A stretch of 64,000 nucleotides of DNA from the NCBI GenBank assembly GCA_964619935.1, contig CAZUGO010000100.1, positions 95,457 to 159,456 on the forward strand, given 5' to 3'. The position numbers were made by a program, and so were the translations under genes. Of this stretch, positions 36,590 to 46,955 are shown piece by piece. The stretch is from CAZUGO01 sp964619935 (lineage in GTDB: Bacteria; Planctomycetota; Phycisphaerae; UBA1845; CAIVHJ01). The notes beneath the pieces were generated by a model. The model was not told the origin of the DNA and ran no database searches. It saw only the letters and a program-made list of their open reading frames with translations. The stretch's first letter is position 1. Each line of letters starts with the position of its first letter.

Positions 36590-37267
36590 TCACAGTTTCT
36601 CAAGCTGCCAGTACTCGACCTCGACCGGCGTCGACCGGCCGAAAATGGTCAGCAATACGGTGACCATGCCGCGGTGCTCGTCCACGCTGTCGATGGTCCC
36701 TTCGAAGTTCTCGAAGCTGCCTTCGCTGACCTTGACCGCGTCGCCCTTGTTAAAGTTCAATCCGGACAGACCGGGCTGTTCCTCGGCCTTCTGCGAGGCC
36801 ACCAGCATGGCGGCCACGTCGTGCTCGGCCATCTTGGTGGGTTTGCCGTCGGCGCCGATGAAGTCGCCCACGCCGGTGGTTTCTTTGACCAGAAACCAGA
36901 CGTTCTCCGGAATGGAGCCGTCCGCTTCGGTGGCCATCTCCACAAACACGTATCCGGGGTACAGCTTGCGCTCGTAGATCTTGGCCTGGCCGCCCTTCAT
37001 GCGTTTTTCTTTGAGGGTGGGGACCAAGATGCGCCCGACCTGATGCTCCAGGCCCTCGATCGACACCTTGCGCTCCAAGGCGGTACGAACCTGCTCCTCT
37101 TTGTTGGAGGCCACCCGCAGCACGTACCAATGCATGCCGTCGCGGGCCAGCGGTTCTGCGCCCGGAGCGGATCCCGCCGCGGGGGCGGGGGGCGTCGGGG
37201 CCGCGGTCGGCTTCTCGGCGGATTCGACCCGGCTGCCCGGGGCGCTGTTGTCTTCAATGTCGGGCAT
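36590..37267 (-). CDS. nusG: transcription elongation factor NusG
   Basis: A 225-residue protein. An Ala/Pro-rich low-complexity extension of about 44 residues precedes the NGN domain (MHWYVLRVASNKEEQVRTAL, KLYPGYVFVEM). The C-terminal KOW domain starts near KGDAVKVSEGSFENFEGTI. It binds RNA polymerase and suppresses pausing. The ATG at 37267 lies 7 bases after the secE stop; a TTG at 37285 overlapping secE is possible. The extension is not in E. coli NusG. Confidence 0.97.
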   Translation of the reverse strand: MPDIEDNSAPGSRVESAEKPTAAPTPPAPAAGSAPGAEPLARDGMHWYVLRVASNKEEQVRTALERKVSIEGLEHQVGRILVPTLKEKRMKGGQAKIYERKLYPGYVFVEMATEADGSIPENVWFLVKETTGVGDFIGADGKPTKMAEHDVAAMLVASQKAEEQPGLSGLNFNKGDAVKVSEGSFENFEGTIDSVDEHRGMVTVLLTIFGRSTPVEVEYWQLEKL

Positions 37268-37274
37268 GATGCAC

Positions 37275-37877
37275 TTATGAACCAAATCCCAAGAGGGTGC
37301 CGATGTCGATCTGCAAGACGTTGATGGCGCTGAAGCCCAGCATGAACAGCACGTCGACCACGAACAGGAACAGCGACATCACCACGGTGAACACCAGCAC
37401 CACTTTGGTGGAGCCGCTCACTTCCCGGCGGGTCGACCAACTGACCTTCTTCATCTCACTCTCGGTGGCCACGAAGAAGTCGGTACTTCTCCGGTTCACG
37501 CCGGCGACCCAATACAGGGCGGCCGCGGCCGCGGCGAAGAGCAACGCCGGCAGGCCCAGTTGCACCAGCGGGCCGTGGTTGGCCAGCAGGCCGTTGAGAA
37601 ACAGGGCTCCGCCCAGCAGAACCACCCCGCCGCCGAGGCCGGTGCCCATGCGGACGTAGTAACCCTGGCCGGGCTTGTACAGCTGAAAGAAGCCGCCGCT
37701 GCCGGGGGCCTGGGCGGCCACCGAGGGAGCGCCGCCGCCGATCGCGGAATCGGCCGAGTCGTCACCGTGCTGCGGTCGCGAAGACGCCGGGCGCCCTTCG
37801 CTATCGTCGCCCGCCACGGCCACCGCCGCGCTGTCGTCAGCGGGCGGACGTTTTCGACTTTTCTTGTTCTTTGCCAT
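37275..37877 (-). CDS. secE: preprotein translocase subunit SecE, extended form
   Basis: A 200-residue protein, longer than the 60-127 residues of most bacterial SecE. A charged Ser/Asp-rich N-terminus (about 1-60) precedes two extra membrane segments (about 80-97 and 105-125). The conserved SecE core follows: an amphipathic helix FVATESEMKKVSWSTRREV and the final membrane helix near 155-177. It stabilises SecY. Its place between tRNA-Trp and nusG is the classical one and confirms identity. Confidence 0.93.
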   Translation of the reverse strand: MAKNKKSRKRPPADDSAAVAVAGDDSEGRPASSRPQHGDDSADSAIGGGAPSVAAQAPGSGGFFQLYKPGQGYYVRMGTGLGGGVVLLGGALFLNGLLANHGPLVQLGLPALLFAAAAAALYWVAGVNRRSTDFFVATESEMKKVSWSTRREVSGSTKVVLVFTVVMSLFLFVVDVLFMLGFSAINVLQIDIGTLLGFGS

Positions 37878-37921
37878 GCGGGGCCTTCAGTTCTGTTGTT
37901 CCGCACCGTTCAAAACACAGA

Positions 37922-37994
37922 CAGGAGCGGAGGGACTCGAACCCCCAGCCGCTGGTTTTGGAAACCAGTGCTCTACCAATTGAGCTACGCTCCT
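37922..37994 (-). tRNA. tRNA-Trp (anticodon CCA)
   Basis: A 73-nt cloverleaf on the minus strand. The acceptor stem pairs AGGAGCG with CGCTCCT, the anticodon loop is TTCCAAA, the T arm contains GGGGGTTCGAGTCCC, and the discriminator is G, as expected for tRNA-Trp. CCA is not encoded. It lies between rpmG and secE and is probably processed from the operon transcript. Confidence 0.95.
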
Positions 37995-38060
37995 TGGATC
38001 CCCGGTGAACACCAACACAGAAGCGTGTTGCTCGTAAAGCAGGGTGATGCAGCTTCCAAA

Positions 38061-38228
38061 TTACTTTCTCTTCAACTTGTGGACCGTGTGCTTGCGTTCA
38101 CGGGCGCAGTATTTCTTGAGTTCCAGCTTGGGCGTCCCGCCCATGACGTTGACCTCGGTACGATAGTTGAGATCCTTGCACTCCGTGCATTGCAGCCAGA
38201 CGTATTCGCGTTTTGCGGCCTTGGCCAT
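38061..38228 (-). CDS. rpmG: ribosomal protein bL33
   Basis: A 55-residue protein reading MAKAAKREYVWLQCTEC, then CKDLNYRTEVNV and a C-terminus LELKKYCARERKHTVHKLK. It matches bL33 in length and motif order, with the CTEC pair and YC position of the cysteine-containing type. It lies between tuf and tRNA-Trp in the order common in bacteria. The start ATG at 38228 follows an AC-rich stretch with GGAG nearby. Confidence 0.94.
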   Translation of the reverse strand: MAKAAKREYVWLQCTECKDLNYRTEVNVMGGTPKLELKKYCARERKHTVHKLKRK

Positions 38229-38265
38229 GTGTCGCTCCAGTCCGCGCGGCCCGGCGCGGTGAACC

Positions 38266-39471
<1,206 letters not shown>

Positions 39472-39609
39472 GGCTCCTCCAGTTCTTTATCTTCTCGTGC
39501 GCTTGAAGCAACCCATCTGTGGATGATGAAGTCCGAATTTTGGAACGACTGGACCATCCGGGTCCGTCACCTGCGAAAGGCCCCGATGACGGTGTGGTTA
39601 AACAATCCA

Positions 39610-39682
<73 letters not shown>

Positions 39683-39852
39683 AGAACCCACGTTAGACCG
39701 TAGGCAACACGGTATCGAAGACCCGCCGAAGCAGTGCTTGTTTCGTCAAGATCATTCGTATAAACAGAAAAGGAGTACGGAACTCCCCGTACATCCTCTA
39801 TACGGACGACGCTGCCGCCCAGGTAGATGAACGTCTGACCTCGAGTTGGGTG

Positions 39853-39880
39853 AGTATAACCACTTTATTTACCGTGTCAA
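39853..39880 (-). promoter_or_regulatory. near-consensus promoter of the tRNA-Thr-tuf-rpoBC operon
   Basis: On the minus strand TTGACA (39880-39875) and TATACT (39858-39853) are separated by 16 bases, a 6/6 and 5/6 match to the sigma70 consensus. Transcription should start near 39846, about 165 bases before tRNA-Thr. A small GTACGG/CCGTAC hairpin lies in the leader. Confidence 0.8.
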
Positions 39881-40196
39881 AGGCAAATCGACCCGCAACC
39901 CAGAGGCGCTTGAATACCCAACCGCTGGCAAGATATCACAACCGGCGGCACGCGTCCATCAGATCGGGGATGCAACTTCAGCGGTGACTCATCCGTTACC
40001 GGGGAACGCCACTGGGGCGCCCCGTACCACACATATCCTAATGCGGCTCATAGAGTATGTAGTACTTGGGTGAGGGGCGGCCGACTTCTGGCGCCAGCCC
40101 CGGGTACGGTCGGCCGGCCTGGGACCGCCGTGGCAGGGGGCTGATGGGTTGCAGTAACCCGGTTCGGTCGCAGACCCCGGTTCTCATGCTGAAGCC
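39881..40196. other. intergenic region without recognised gene
   Basis: No credible gene on either strand. It separates the tuf promoter from the UbiB terminator. Short open frames on the plus strand have no ribosome binding site and cross the terminator hairpin. No SRP RNA, RNase P or tmRNA signature was found. Confidence 0.45.
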
Positions 40197-40235
40197 AAAA
40201 AAATGCCCCTGGACATCGATACGCGATGCCCAGGG
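40197..40235 (-). terminator. intrinsic terminator downstream of the UbiB-like gene
   Basis: On the minus strand CCCTGG plus CATCG arms (40207-40218 and 40224-40235) form a 12-bp stem with one mismatch and loop CGTAT, followed by GGCA and seven T. It lies about 190 bases after the UbiB stop. Confidence 0.75.
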
Positions 40236-40426
40236 TCAAGAGGGGGACACGACAGCTTCCGGATCTGATATAAGATTACCTATGGCTATGGGGCAAAATT
40301 ACTTTCGTCTTTCTCTGCCGAATCTTGACCAGGTGATGATTGGGCAATGCTCCAAAGTAAACATAGATAAGATGAGTCATCGAGGTAGTTTCGTATGAGC
40401 GTCATCACTCGCCTGTGCGGGAGGGG

Positions 40427-42118
40427 TCAGTAGAGCTTGCCGCTGCGGAAGATGGCCCAGACCAGGGCCAGTCCCATCAACCCGGCGATGAGGTACCCGA
40501 AGACGCCGAACCAATAGAGTTCGATTCCGAATATTCGAGAGCTGGTTTCGGCCGCGAGCATCATGGAGCTGCCGATGATGGTGGACGAAATGATCAGGGC
40601 GAAGGCCACCCGGTTGCTGGAGCGGTCCAGTTCACGGGCCAGTCGATCGAGGTTCTGATGCTGGATCTTCACCTGCCACTGTCCGCGGGCCAGCTGGCGA
40701 ATTCCCGAGCGCACCTGTGCAGGGGCACTCTTCAAGATGTTCAGGATGTGCCACAGCGAGATGCCGAGGGTGCGGGTGACCCGTTGGGCGGAAAAACGCT
40801 TCAGCACCAGTTGTTTGAGACGGGGTTGAATCAGTTCCACCAGGTTCATGTCCGGGTGCAGTTGCAGGACCGTGCCCGCGATGGTGGCCATGCTCTTGGC
40901 CATCAAGACAAACTCCCGGGGCAGAGAAATGTCGTTGTTGCGGACCACCTCGGAGATTTCGGAGAACACCGTGAGCAGGTCCAGCCGTTTCAGGGGCAGC
41001 CCATAATACTTGTCGAGCAGCTCTTGCATGTCGCGCTGCAGCTCCTTCATGTCGGCATCCCTCCCGATGTTGCCGACCTCAGAAAGCACATCGACGACCA
41101 GGTCGATCTGGCGATTGACCGCGGCCAGCAAGGCCACCATCAACTGAGTGATCATCTCGTCGCTGACCTGGGTGACCATTCCGAAGTCGATCAGACCGAC
41201 GGTGGCCGGGGGCGAGATCAGCATGTTGCCTGGGTGAGGGTCGGCGTGGATCAGGCCGGTCTCGAAGAACTGTCGCAGGAAAATGGCCGCGATGTTCTCG
41301 GCCAACTGGCGGGGCTGGACCGCGGGGCTCCGGCCACTGAAGACGTCATGCAGCCGCATTCCATCCAGACGCTCCAGGGTCAGCACCTGCGTGCCGGTGA
41401 GATCCCAGCGCACCTGGGGCACCCGGATCCGCGGGTCGGACGCAAACGATTCCCCGAAGCGGGCGGTGGCGGAAGCCTCATTGATGAAATCCAGCTCGCG
41501 GGTCACATTGCGGTCGAATTCCTGGATGATCACCGTCGGGTGGTAGGGCTGCAGTTCCGGGACCAGCTGCTCGAACGCTTCCGCCAGACTGTTCAGGATG
41601 TGCATGTCGTCCCGGATCATCGCGTCGATTCTGGGGCGACGTACCTTCACCACCACCCGCTGGCCGTCCCGGGTGATGGCGTGGTGCACCTGGGCGATCG
41701 ATCCCGAAGCGAACGGCAGGGTGTCGAACGACTGAAAAGCCTGGGCGATCGGCAGCCCCAGATCCCCCTGGACGATGTCGCGGGCAATGTCCGGCGAGAA
41801 GGGTTCGACCTGGTCCTGGAGTTTCTGCAGGGCACGGGTGATTTCACGGGGCAGCAAGTCAGGGCGGGTGGACAGCATCTGGCCCAGCTTCACGAATGTG
41901 GGTCCCAGATCGGTGCACACCCGGACCAGTCGCTCGCCGATGGTGTGGGTCTCGGCGACGCGCTCGCCGGTCTTGGATTTGGGCTTCATCCACAGCGGCA
42001 CCAGCCGACCGAGGTCGACACGTTCGACCAGGTGACCGAACCCGTGGCGGGTCAGAACCTGGGCGATGGTGCGCAGGCGCTGCAGACCGCGAACATTTCG
42101 AGCCAATCGAAGCGGCAA
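40427..42118 (-). CDS. UbiB/ABC1/AarF-family atypical kinase-like protein
   Basis: A 563-residue protein with the family signature KxGQ (FVKLGQMLSTRPDLLP), the Ala-rich nucleotide loop (ASGSIAQVH), the catalytic loop HADPHPGNM and DFG. Two membrane helices end the protein (about 505-555). Members hydrolyse ATP and support quinone or lipid metabolism. The start is TTG at 42118 with GGAGGG five bases upstream, and no ATG fits. It is monocistronic with its own terminator and divergent from the following zinc-ribbon gene. Confidence 0.93.
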   Translation of the reverse strand: MPLRLARNVRGLQRLRTIAQVLTRHGFGHLVERVDLGRLVPLWMKPKSKTGERVAETHTIGERLVRVCTDLGPTFVKLGQMLSTRPDLLPREITRALQKLQDQVEPFSPDIARDIVQGDLGLPIAQAFQSFDTLPFASGSIAQVHHAITRDGQRVVVKVRRPRIDAMIRDDMHILNSLAEAFEQLVPELQPYHPTVIIQEFDRNVTRELDFINEASATARFGESFASDPRIRVPQVRWDLTGTQVLTLERLDGMRLHDVFSGRSPAVQPRQLAENIAAIFLRQFFETGLIHADPHPGNMLISPPATVGLIDFGMVTQVSDEMITQLMVALLAAVNRQIDLVVDVLSEVGNIGRDADMKELQRDMQELLDKYYGLPLKRLDLLTVFSEISEVVRNNDISLPREFVLMAKSMATIAGTVLQLHPDMNLVELIQPRLKQLVLKRFSAQRVTRTLGISLWHILNILKSAPAQVRSGIRQLARGQWQVKIQHQNLDRLARELDRSSNRVAFALIISSTIIGSSMMLAAETSSRIFGIELYWFGVFGYLIAGLMGLALVWAIFRSGKLY

Positions 42119-42284
42119 ATCGGCCCTCCGGAGCGCTGGGTGCCGACCGGCACATCCCGGGCAATCGCGCGGGTCTCTGGCGGCATCGGCTTATCATGGA
42201 CGCTGCTTCCGGGTTTGGCAACCGCAATTCGCGGACTCGGCGGCGCGCTTGTCGCTGGCCGGGATTTGCCCTAAAAGGCGCCCA

Positions 42285-42986
42285 ATGATTCACGATCCTT
42301 ATTGCAGCAACTGCAAGTACAACCTCAGCGGCTTGACCGAGTCGAGCAAGTGTCCTGAATGCGGGCAGCCGCTGGTCGAGGTGCTGACCCGCAAGGGTTT
42401 TGATCCGCAGGCGTGGGGCTGGGGCCGGCACTACACCTCCCAGGCCACTTTGTTCGGTCTGCCGGTCGTGCAAATCGCGATCGGGCCCACCGCGGCCAGC
42501 CGTCGTGGCAAGGCCAAAGCGATCATTGCGATCGGCGACCAAGCCTATGGTTTGCTGGCGTGCGGCGGACTGGCGGTTGGGTTGGTGGCCTTCGGTGGTC
42601 TGAGCATCGGCCTGCTCGGACTGGGCGGGTGTGCCATCGGCGTGTTTGCGGTGGGCGGCTGGGCCATGGGCGGCTTCGCCGCCGGCGGTGGCGCCATGGG
42701 CTTGATCGCGGTGGGCGGGGGTGCGATCGGGATCATCGCCAGCGCCGGCGGGTTCGTGGCCCGCTACGGCGCCGGCGGCGGTGGGTCGGCGACCTATATG
42801 CTCACGGCATATCGGAGGGACCCCGAAGCGGTCGACCTGTTCAGCCGACTGGACTGGCTCCTGGGCGGTGGAACCGCTGGAAGTGGGATGCTCACGCCGC
42901 TGGGCTGGCTGGCGCTGCTGCTGTTCGGTCTGGTGGCGCTGATCGGCATGCTGGCGGGTTATGCCTATCTGCGACATCCGGACTGA
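42285..42986 (+). CDS. zinc-ribbon protein with Gly-rich hydrophobic repeats
   Basis: A 233-residue protein. An N-terminal zinc ribbon (CSNCKYNLSGL then KCPECG) is followed from about residue 89 to 154 by eight or so short units of the type GGLAxGLxAxGG, rich in Gly and Ala. A final membrane helix lies near 205-228. The repeats could form a compact membrane or beta-helical stack. Function is unknown. The ATG at 42285 has AAGG eight bases upstream. The UbiB-like gene is divergent and the TSP3 gene convergent. Confidence 0.65.
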   Translation: MIHDPYCSNCKYNLSGLTESSKCPECGQPLVEVLTRKGFDPQAWGWGRHYTSQATLFGLPVVQIAIGPTAASRRGKAKAIIAIGDQAYGLLACGGLAVGLVAFGGLSIGLLGLGGCAIGVFAVGGWAMGGFAAGGGAMGLIAVGGGAIGIIASAGGFVARYGAGGGGSATYMLTAYRRDPEAVDLFSRLDWLLGGGTAGSGMLTPLGWLALLLFGLVALIGMLAGYAYLRHPD

Positions 42987-42998
42987 CGTGCCCCCGCA

Positions 42999-45068
42999 TC
43001 AGCGGCCTTCGCGGCGCCTTGCCGTGGCCGGCGCGCGGCGGAGCAGGGCCAGGCCGACCAGCAGACCCATGAGCGCGGCGTTTCCCGGCATGCACGCTCC
43101 GGCACCGCAATCGCTGACCGATGGGTCCTGCTGCCCGGCGCCGCCATCCGGGCAGCCCGCGGCGTTGACGGTCACTCCAAGCGGCGTGCCGGGACAGAAG
43201 TCGGCGCCGTCGAGCACGCCGTCGCCGTCGCTGTCCTGCGGGTTCAGCCCTGAGTCCAGCCCTTCCGCCGGACAGCCATCGCCGCCCACCACGGTTCCAG
43301 CGGTTGTCTCCGGACATTGGTCGACGGCGTCGTTGATCCCATCGCTGTCGCTGTCGCGTTGGAACAATGCACATCCACCGCTGTCGACGAAGACGCCAAT
43401 CGGGGTGCCGGGGCAGTCGTCGTCGGCGTTGTCGACGCCGTCACCGTCGAGATCGCGCTGCTGGTCGGTGCAGCCGCGGAAGTCGACGGGGACTCCAGCG
43501 GGTGAGCCCGGACACTGGTCGAGGTCATCGTTGACCTGGTCGCCGTCGGTATCGCGCTGGGCCGCGGAGCAGCCGACGACGTCGACGGTTGCGCCCGGCG
43601 CCGTCCCAGGGCAGTCGTCGTGGCAATCGAGCACGCCATCGACGTCGGTATCGGCATCGGAGAAGCCGCAGCCGCACACGCCCGGTTGGGTCTTGGTCGA
43701 GTCGAACGGGCAGTCTTCCATGCAGTCCAAGGCGCCGTCTCCGTCAGTATCCAGGGTATCGTCGGCGCCGGGGCAGATGTCCAGGCAGTCGGCGATGCCG
43801 TCAGCGTCGGGGTCGGCATCAGGCGTATCACATCCGCACTGACCCGGCGCGGTCTTGGCGGGGTGGTCCGGGCACTCGTCGACACAATCGGCGGTTCCGT
43901 CCTGATCGGCATCGTCGTCAGTCATGTCGCAGCCGCACTGTCCGGGTTCCTGTTTGTCGGGGTCTTGCGGGCAGCCGTCGCAGGGGTCACCGCGACCGTC
44001 ACCGTCGACGTCCTGCTGGTTGGCGTTGTCCTCAGTAGGGCAATTGTCGCAGGCGTTTCCGACCGGATCGCCGTCGTCGTTGGCTTGGCCCGGGTTGTCC
44101 AGGGCCGGGCAATTGTCGCAGGCGTCGCCCACCGCATCGCCGTCGCTGTTGAGCTGGTCGCCATTGGCGGTCGCCGGGCAGTTATCGCAGGCATCGCCGA
44201 CCTGGTCATGATCGCCATCGGCCTGATCCGGATTGGCGGTGTTCGGACAGTTGTCGTCTTCGGCAATGCCATCGCCGTCGGGGTCAGCGGCAACACTGAG
44301 GGTGATTTCGACCGTGGCGGGGAAGGGATCCTCTTGGCCCTCGCCGGCGCAATCGGTGCTGCTGAGGGTCACCGCGCTGACATGGGTTCCGGGAGCCACC
44401 ACCGATGGGTCCACAAACACCGTCAGGTTGAGTGTGCCGTTGCCCAGCCCCTGGGCCGGGGTGATCAGCAGCCAGTTGGCCGGCGGGTTTTCCGTGGCTT
44501 GCCACAGACGTCCGGGGGGCACGCAGCCGGTGTGGTAGGTCAAGAACTGGTGGGCGGGGATCTGGCCCTCGATCGCCTCGAAGGTCAGTGCCGTCGGGCT
44601 GATGCTGTGTTCTGCTGAGATCACGTTCAGCAGGACGGCGACCGGGCCCACCAGGGTCGGTTCGACGGCATCGCCCAGGCAGTCGGTGGTGATCTCGAAG
44701 CTGAAGTACCCTTCATACATCTCGGGGGCCAGCCCGGTGGGGTCGGTGGTGAAGGGCACCGCGATCGATCCGGTGGTCGCGCTTCCGGCGGGGGTCACCG
44801 CCAGCCAGTCTGCCGGCGGCTCTGTCGGCTGGACGGCGGCAGTCCAGCTTAGGCCGGGCTGACCGGCCGTGCATGGCGTGCTCAGGGTGACCTGACCGAT
44901 CAGGGCAGATCCCCCTTCCAGAACATCGATCTGCACGAATGTCGGGTTGACGCCGACGGCCTGGGCCAGTGCGACGGCCGGCAACAGCGCGGACCCAAAC
45001 ACCGCCACGGCAGTGCTGCGCCGTAGCCCCCATGGCGTGTGTGGCTGATGCGGGGGGTGTTCGATCAT
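42999..45068 (-). CDS. secreted thrombospondin type 3 repeat protein
   Basis: A 689-residue protein with a signal peptide (about 15-36). Two beta-sandwich domains (about 40-255, BACON-like with PPADWLAVTPA and PPANWLLITPA) are followed by three families of calcium repeats: four DxDxxGDACDNCP units, four with KTxPGxCGC, and four or five with CPGTPxGVxVDxxGC. The C-terminus has ACMPGNAALMGLLVGLALLRR, a Cys, hydrophobic stretch and Arg tail like MYXO-CTERM or GlyGly-CTERM sorting signals. It is probably a rigid calcium-loaded surface protein. No operon partner. Confidence 0.83.
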   Translation of the reverse strand: MIEHPPHQPHTPWGLRRSTAVAVFGSALLPAVALAQAVGVNPTFVQIDVLEGGSALIGQVTLSTPCTAGQPGLSWTAAVQPTEPPADWLAVTPAGSATTGSIAVPFTTDPTGLAPEMYEGYFSFEITTDCLGDAVEPTLVGPVAVLLNVISAEHSISPTALTFEAIEGQIPAHQFLTYHTGCVPPGRLWQATENPPANWLLITPAQGLGNGTLNLTVFVDPSVVAPGTHVSAVTLSSTDCAGEGQEDPFPATVEITLSVAADPDGDGIAEDDNCPNTANPDQADGDHDQVGDACDNCPATANGDQLNSDGDAVGDACDNCPALDNPGQANDDGDPVGNACDNCPTEDNANQQDVDGDGRGDPCDGCPQDPDKQEPGQCGCDMTDDDADQDGTADCVDECPDHPAKTAPGQCGCDTPDADPDADGIADCLDICPGADDTLDTDGDGALDCMEDCPFDSTKTQPGVCGCGFSDADTDVDGVLDCHDDCPGTAPGATVDVVGCSAAQRDTDGDQVNDDLDQCPGSPAGVPVDFRGCTDQQRDLDGDGVDNADDDCPGTPIGVFVDSGGCALFQRDSDSDGINDAVDQCPETTAGTVVGGDGCPAEGLDSGLNPQDSDGDGVLDGADFCPGTPLGVTVNAAGCPDGGAGQQDPSVSDCGAGACMPGNAALMGLLVGLALLRRAPATARRREGR

Positions 45069-45365
45069 GAGTTCCCCATCATTGTGTCAGCGGCGCGACT
45101 GTCCTGGCAAGACGCCAAGTGCGGCCCGACAACACGGCAGGCAATCCCGGTTCGACGGTGGTAGCGCCTCGCGCCGCCGCGAATTCGAGGATTGCCGGCG
45201 GGTCCCCCTGAGGCTCTGTTCGAGTGTATCGAAATGCCCGCCGGCGTTCAACCCCCACGAGGTCCGGGTGTGCCGTCCGACGGAGCACACCGCTTCTCTT
45301 GTCTGGCCTGAACCCGGTCGGCACAAGCAAGATCGGGGCGGCGTGGTTATTCGGACCTGGGCTGA

Positions 45366-46589
45366 CTAGACGGATTGCCGCACCAGCGGCATGGACATGC
45401 ACCGCGGACCGCCCAAGCCGCGGACCAGCTCCGAGCCAGGCAAGGTGATGGTTTCAATGCCGTGGCGCTGCAGCGCTTCCTGGGTCTTGAAGTTGCGATC
45501 GTACATCAGGACCTTGCGCGGCGCGATGGCCAGCACGTTGGTGCCATCGGTGCGTTGTTCGCGCGGGCCGTAATGTTGGTGCCCGCCTCCCGTAGGAATG
45601 ACGGTCAGATCACAATCGAACTCGTCGCGCAGGACTTGCTCCAGCGAGCGGCTCTCGGTCACCCGCGTCGCCACCACGCCATCGTCCTGCTCCAGCGGCT
45701 CGTAGCGGCGGATCTCACGGACGTGTTCCATGACCTGGGGGTACCACACCACCGTGCCGCGATCGATGACCGTGAAGACCGTGTCCAGATGCATGAAGTC
45801 GCGATGCACCGGGATCTTGATTTCGTACATCCGCTTCATGTGGCCGAATTCGAAAGCATTGGTGGCGATTCGTTCGACCGCCTGCCAGGTGGTGCGTTCG
45901 CTGTCGCCGATCAGCAGGGCATCGGGGTTGAGCACCAGCACGTCACCGCCTTCAACGGTGTACGGGCGGTCTTCATCGGGGCTGTCGCTTCCGCCGTACA
46001 CCAGGCTCTTGGGGTTGAGCCCCGGATGCCACTCCAGGATGGCGCGGGTCAGAACGGTTTCCCGGATCCGCTCCACGTAATGCATCTTGCAACTGATCAG
46101 CGCGGTCTTGACAACCACCGCCGGATCGCGGCTGAAGTAGGCGTTCGGAATGGGCGGCAGGACGAACTCCTCGATGCTGTCGGCATCGCCGATGGATTGC
46201 CCGCTGAGATCCTTGTATTCCCTGCGAGTCAGGCCGCAGAACATGACCTGCACCAGCTCGGCGCTGGCCAGGCGACCGTCCAGCAGCGTCTCGGCGAGTT
46301 CGGGGCATCCTTCGGTGCTGCAGATCGTTTGCACCACGGCGGTGCGGGCCTGTGGATTGTTGTCGAATAGCTCCTGGAGCAACTCCTCCAGGTACACGAC
46401 GGTGACGCCGTTGGCCCGCATCCGGCTGGTGAATTCGTCGTGCTCCTCTTGCATCCGCTTGAGGTAGGGAATGTCCTCGAACAAGAAGGTTCGCACATTG
46501 TGATAGTTGAGCCGATCGATTTCGTTCCCGGGTCGGTGCACCAGGACCGCCTTCAAGGGGTCGTACTCGTTGCCGATGTACAAATCCAT
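45366..46589 (-). CDS. arcA: arginine deiminase
   Basis: A 407-residue enzyme that converts arginine to citrulline and ammonia. Family marks are EGGDVLVLNPDALLIGDSERT, the catalytic His in FMHLDTVFTVID and the nucleophile Cys (C397) in GGPRCMSMPL close to the C-terminus. The ATG at 46589 has GGAGGA six bases upstream; the frame continues upstream without support. No ornithine carbamoyltransferase, carbamate kinase or ArcD antiporter is adjacent, so the classical energy-yielding pathway is not encoded here. Confidence 0.9.
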   Translation of the reverse strand: MDLYIGNEYDPLKAVLVHRPGNEIDRLNYHNVRTFLFEDIPYLKRMQEEHDEFTSRMRANGVTVVYLEELLQELFDNNPQARTAVVQTICSTEGCPELAETLLDGRLASAELVQVMFCGLTRREYKDLSGQSIGDADSIEEFVLPPIPNAYFSRDPAVVVKTALISCKMHYVERIRETVLTRAILEWHPGLNPKSLVYGGSDSPDEDRPYTVEGGDVLVLNPDALLIGDSERTTWQAVERIATNAFEFGHMKRMYEIKIPVHRDFMHLDTVFTVIDRGTVVWYPQVMEHVREIRRYEPLEQDDGVVATRVTESRSLEQVLRDEFDCDLTVIPTGGGHQHYGPREQRTDGTNVLAIAPRKVLMYDRNFKTQEALQRHGIETITLPGSELVRGLGGPRCMSMPLVRQSV

Positions 46590-46817
46590 AGGGTTCCTCC
46601 GCCCGCGGGGGGGGGCGCGCTGGCTGCGGCCGCGTGAGGTCACATGCCGCTGCCGGACGGCAACGCCGGTGGGCCCAACCCAGGGGTCCGCCCGGGGGAA
46701 GGGGCGGGAGAGATTGGCGCTTCGCGTTTCCTGGGTGGCCCGGTGCAGGCGGCGAATCGGCGGTGCTCGACAGGACGCCTGACGCGCGCCCCGCGCCCCG
46801 CGCGGCCCGTCGCCAGG

Positions 46818-46846
46818 ATCATAAGCGTTTCGCGATCGGACAGCAA
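46818..46846 (-). promoter_or_regulatory. candidate promoter for arginine deiminase
   Basis: TTGCTG and TATGAT are separated by 17 bases on the minus strand. The -10 box matches at five of six positions and the -35 at three. Confidence 0.45.
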
Positions 46847-46864
46847 TTTGCAGGTCGTTCACGG

Positions 46865-46893
46865 TTGGATCGGCCGGCGAACGCTGCTACCAT
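46865..46893 (+). promoter_or_regulatory. candidate promoter for the ABC exporter genes
   Basis: TTGGAT and TACCAT are separated by 17 bases. The fit is modest, with transcription starting near 46900. Confidence 0.33.
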
Positions 46894-46955
46894 CAGAGCC
46901 GCCTGCCCCGTGACGCGATGGCCTGCGGTGGGCGGGTGTGCTTGGGGTAACTGCG

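Larger units (their letters stand above)
46590..46955. other. divergent promoter region between arginine deiminase and ABC exporter genes
   Basis: No gene is seen in 366 bases. It holds candidate promoters on both strands (listed separately) and an arginine deiminase leader of about 220 bases that is very GC-rich. Confidence 0.5.

Noticed and set aside
39846..40073. Plus-strand open frame of 75 codons beginning in the tuf promoter
   Set aside because: It overlaps the promoter of the operon on the other strand and has no ribosome binding site.
40066..40398. Plus-strand open frame of 110 codons
   Set aside because: It runs through the terminator hairpin of the UbiB gene on the opposite strand, has no ribosome binding site and no recognisable features.
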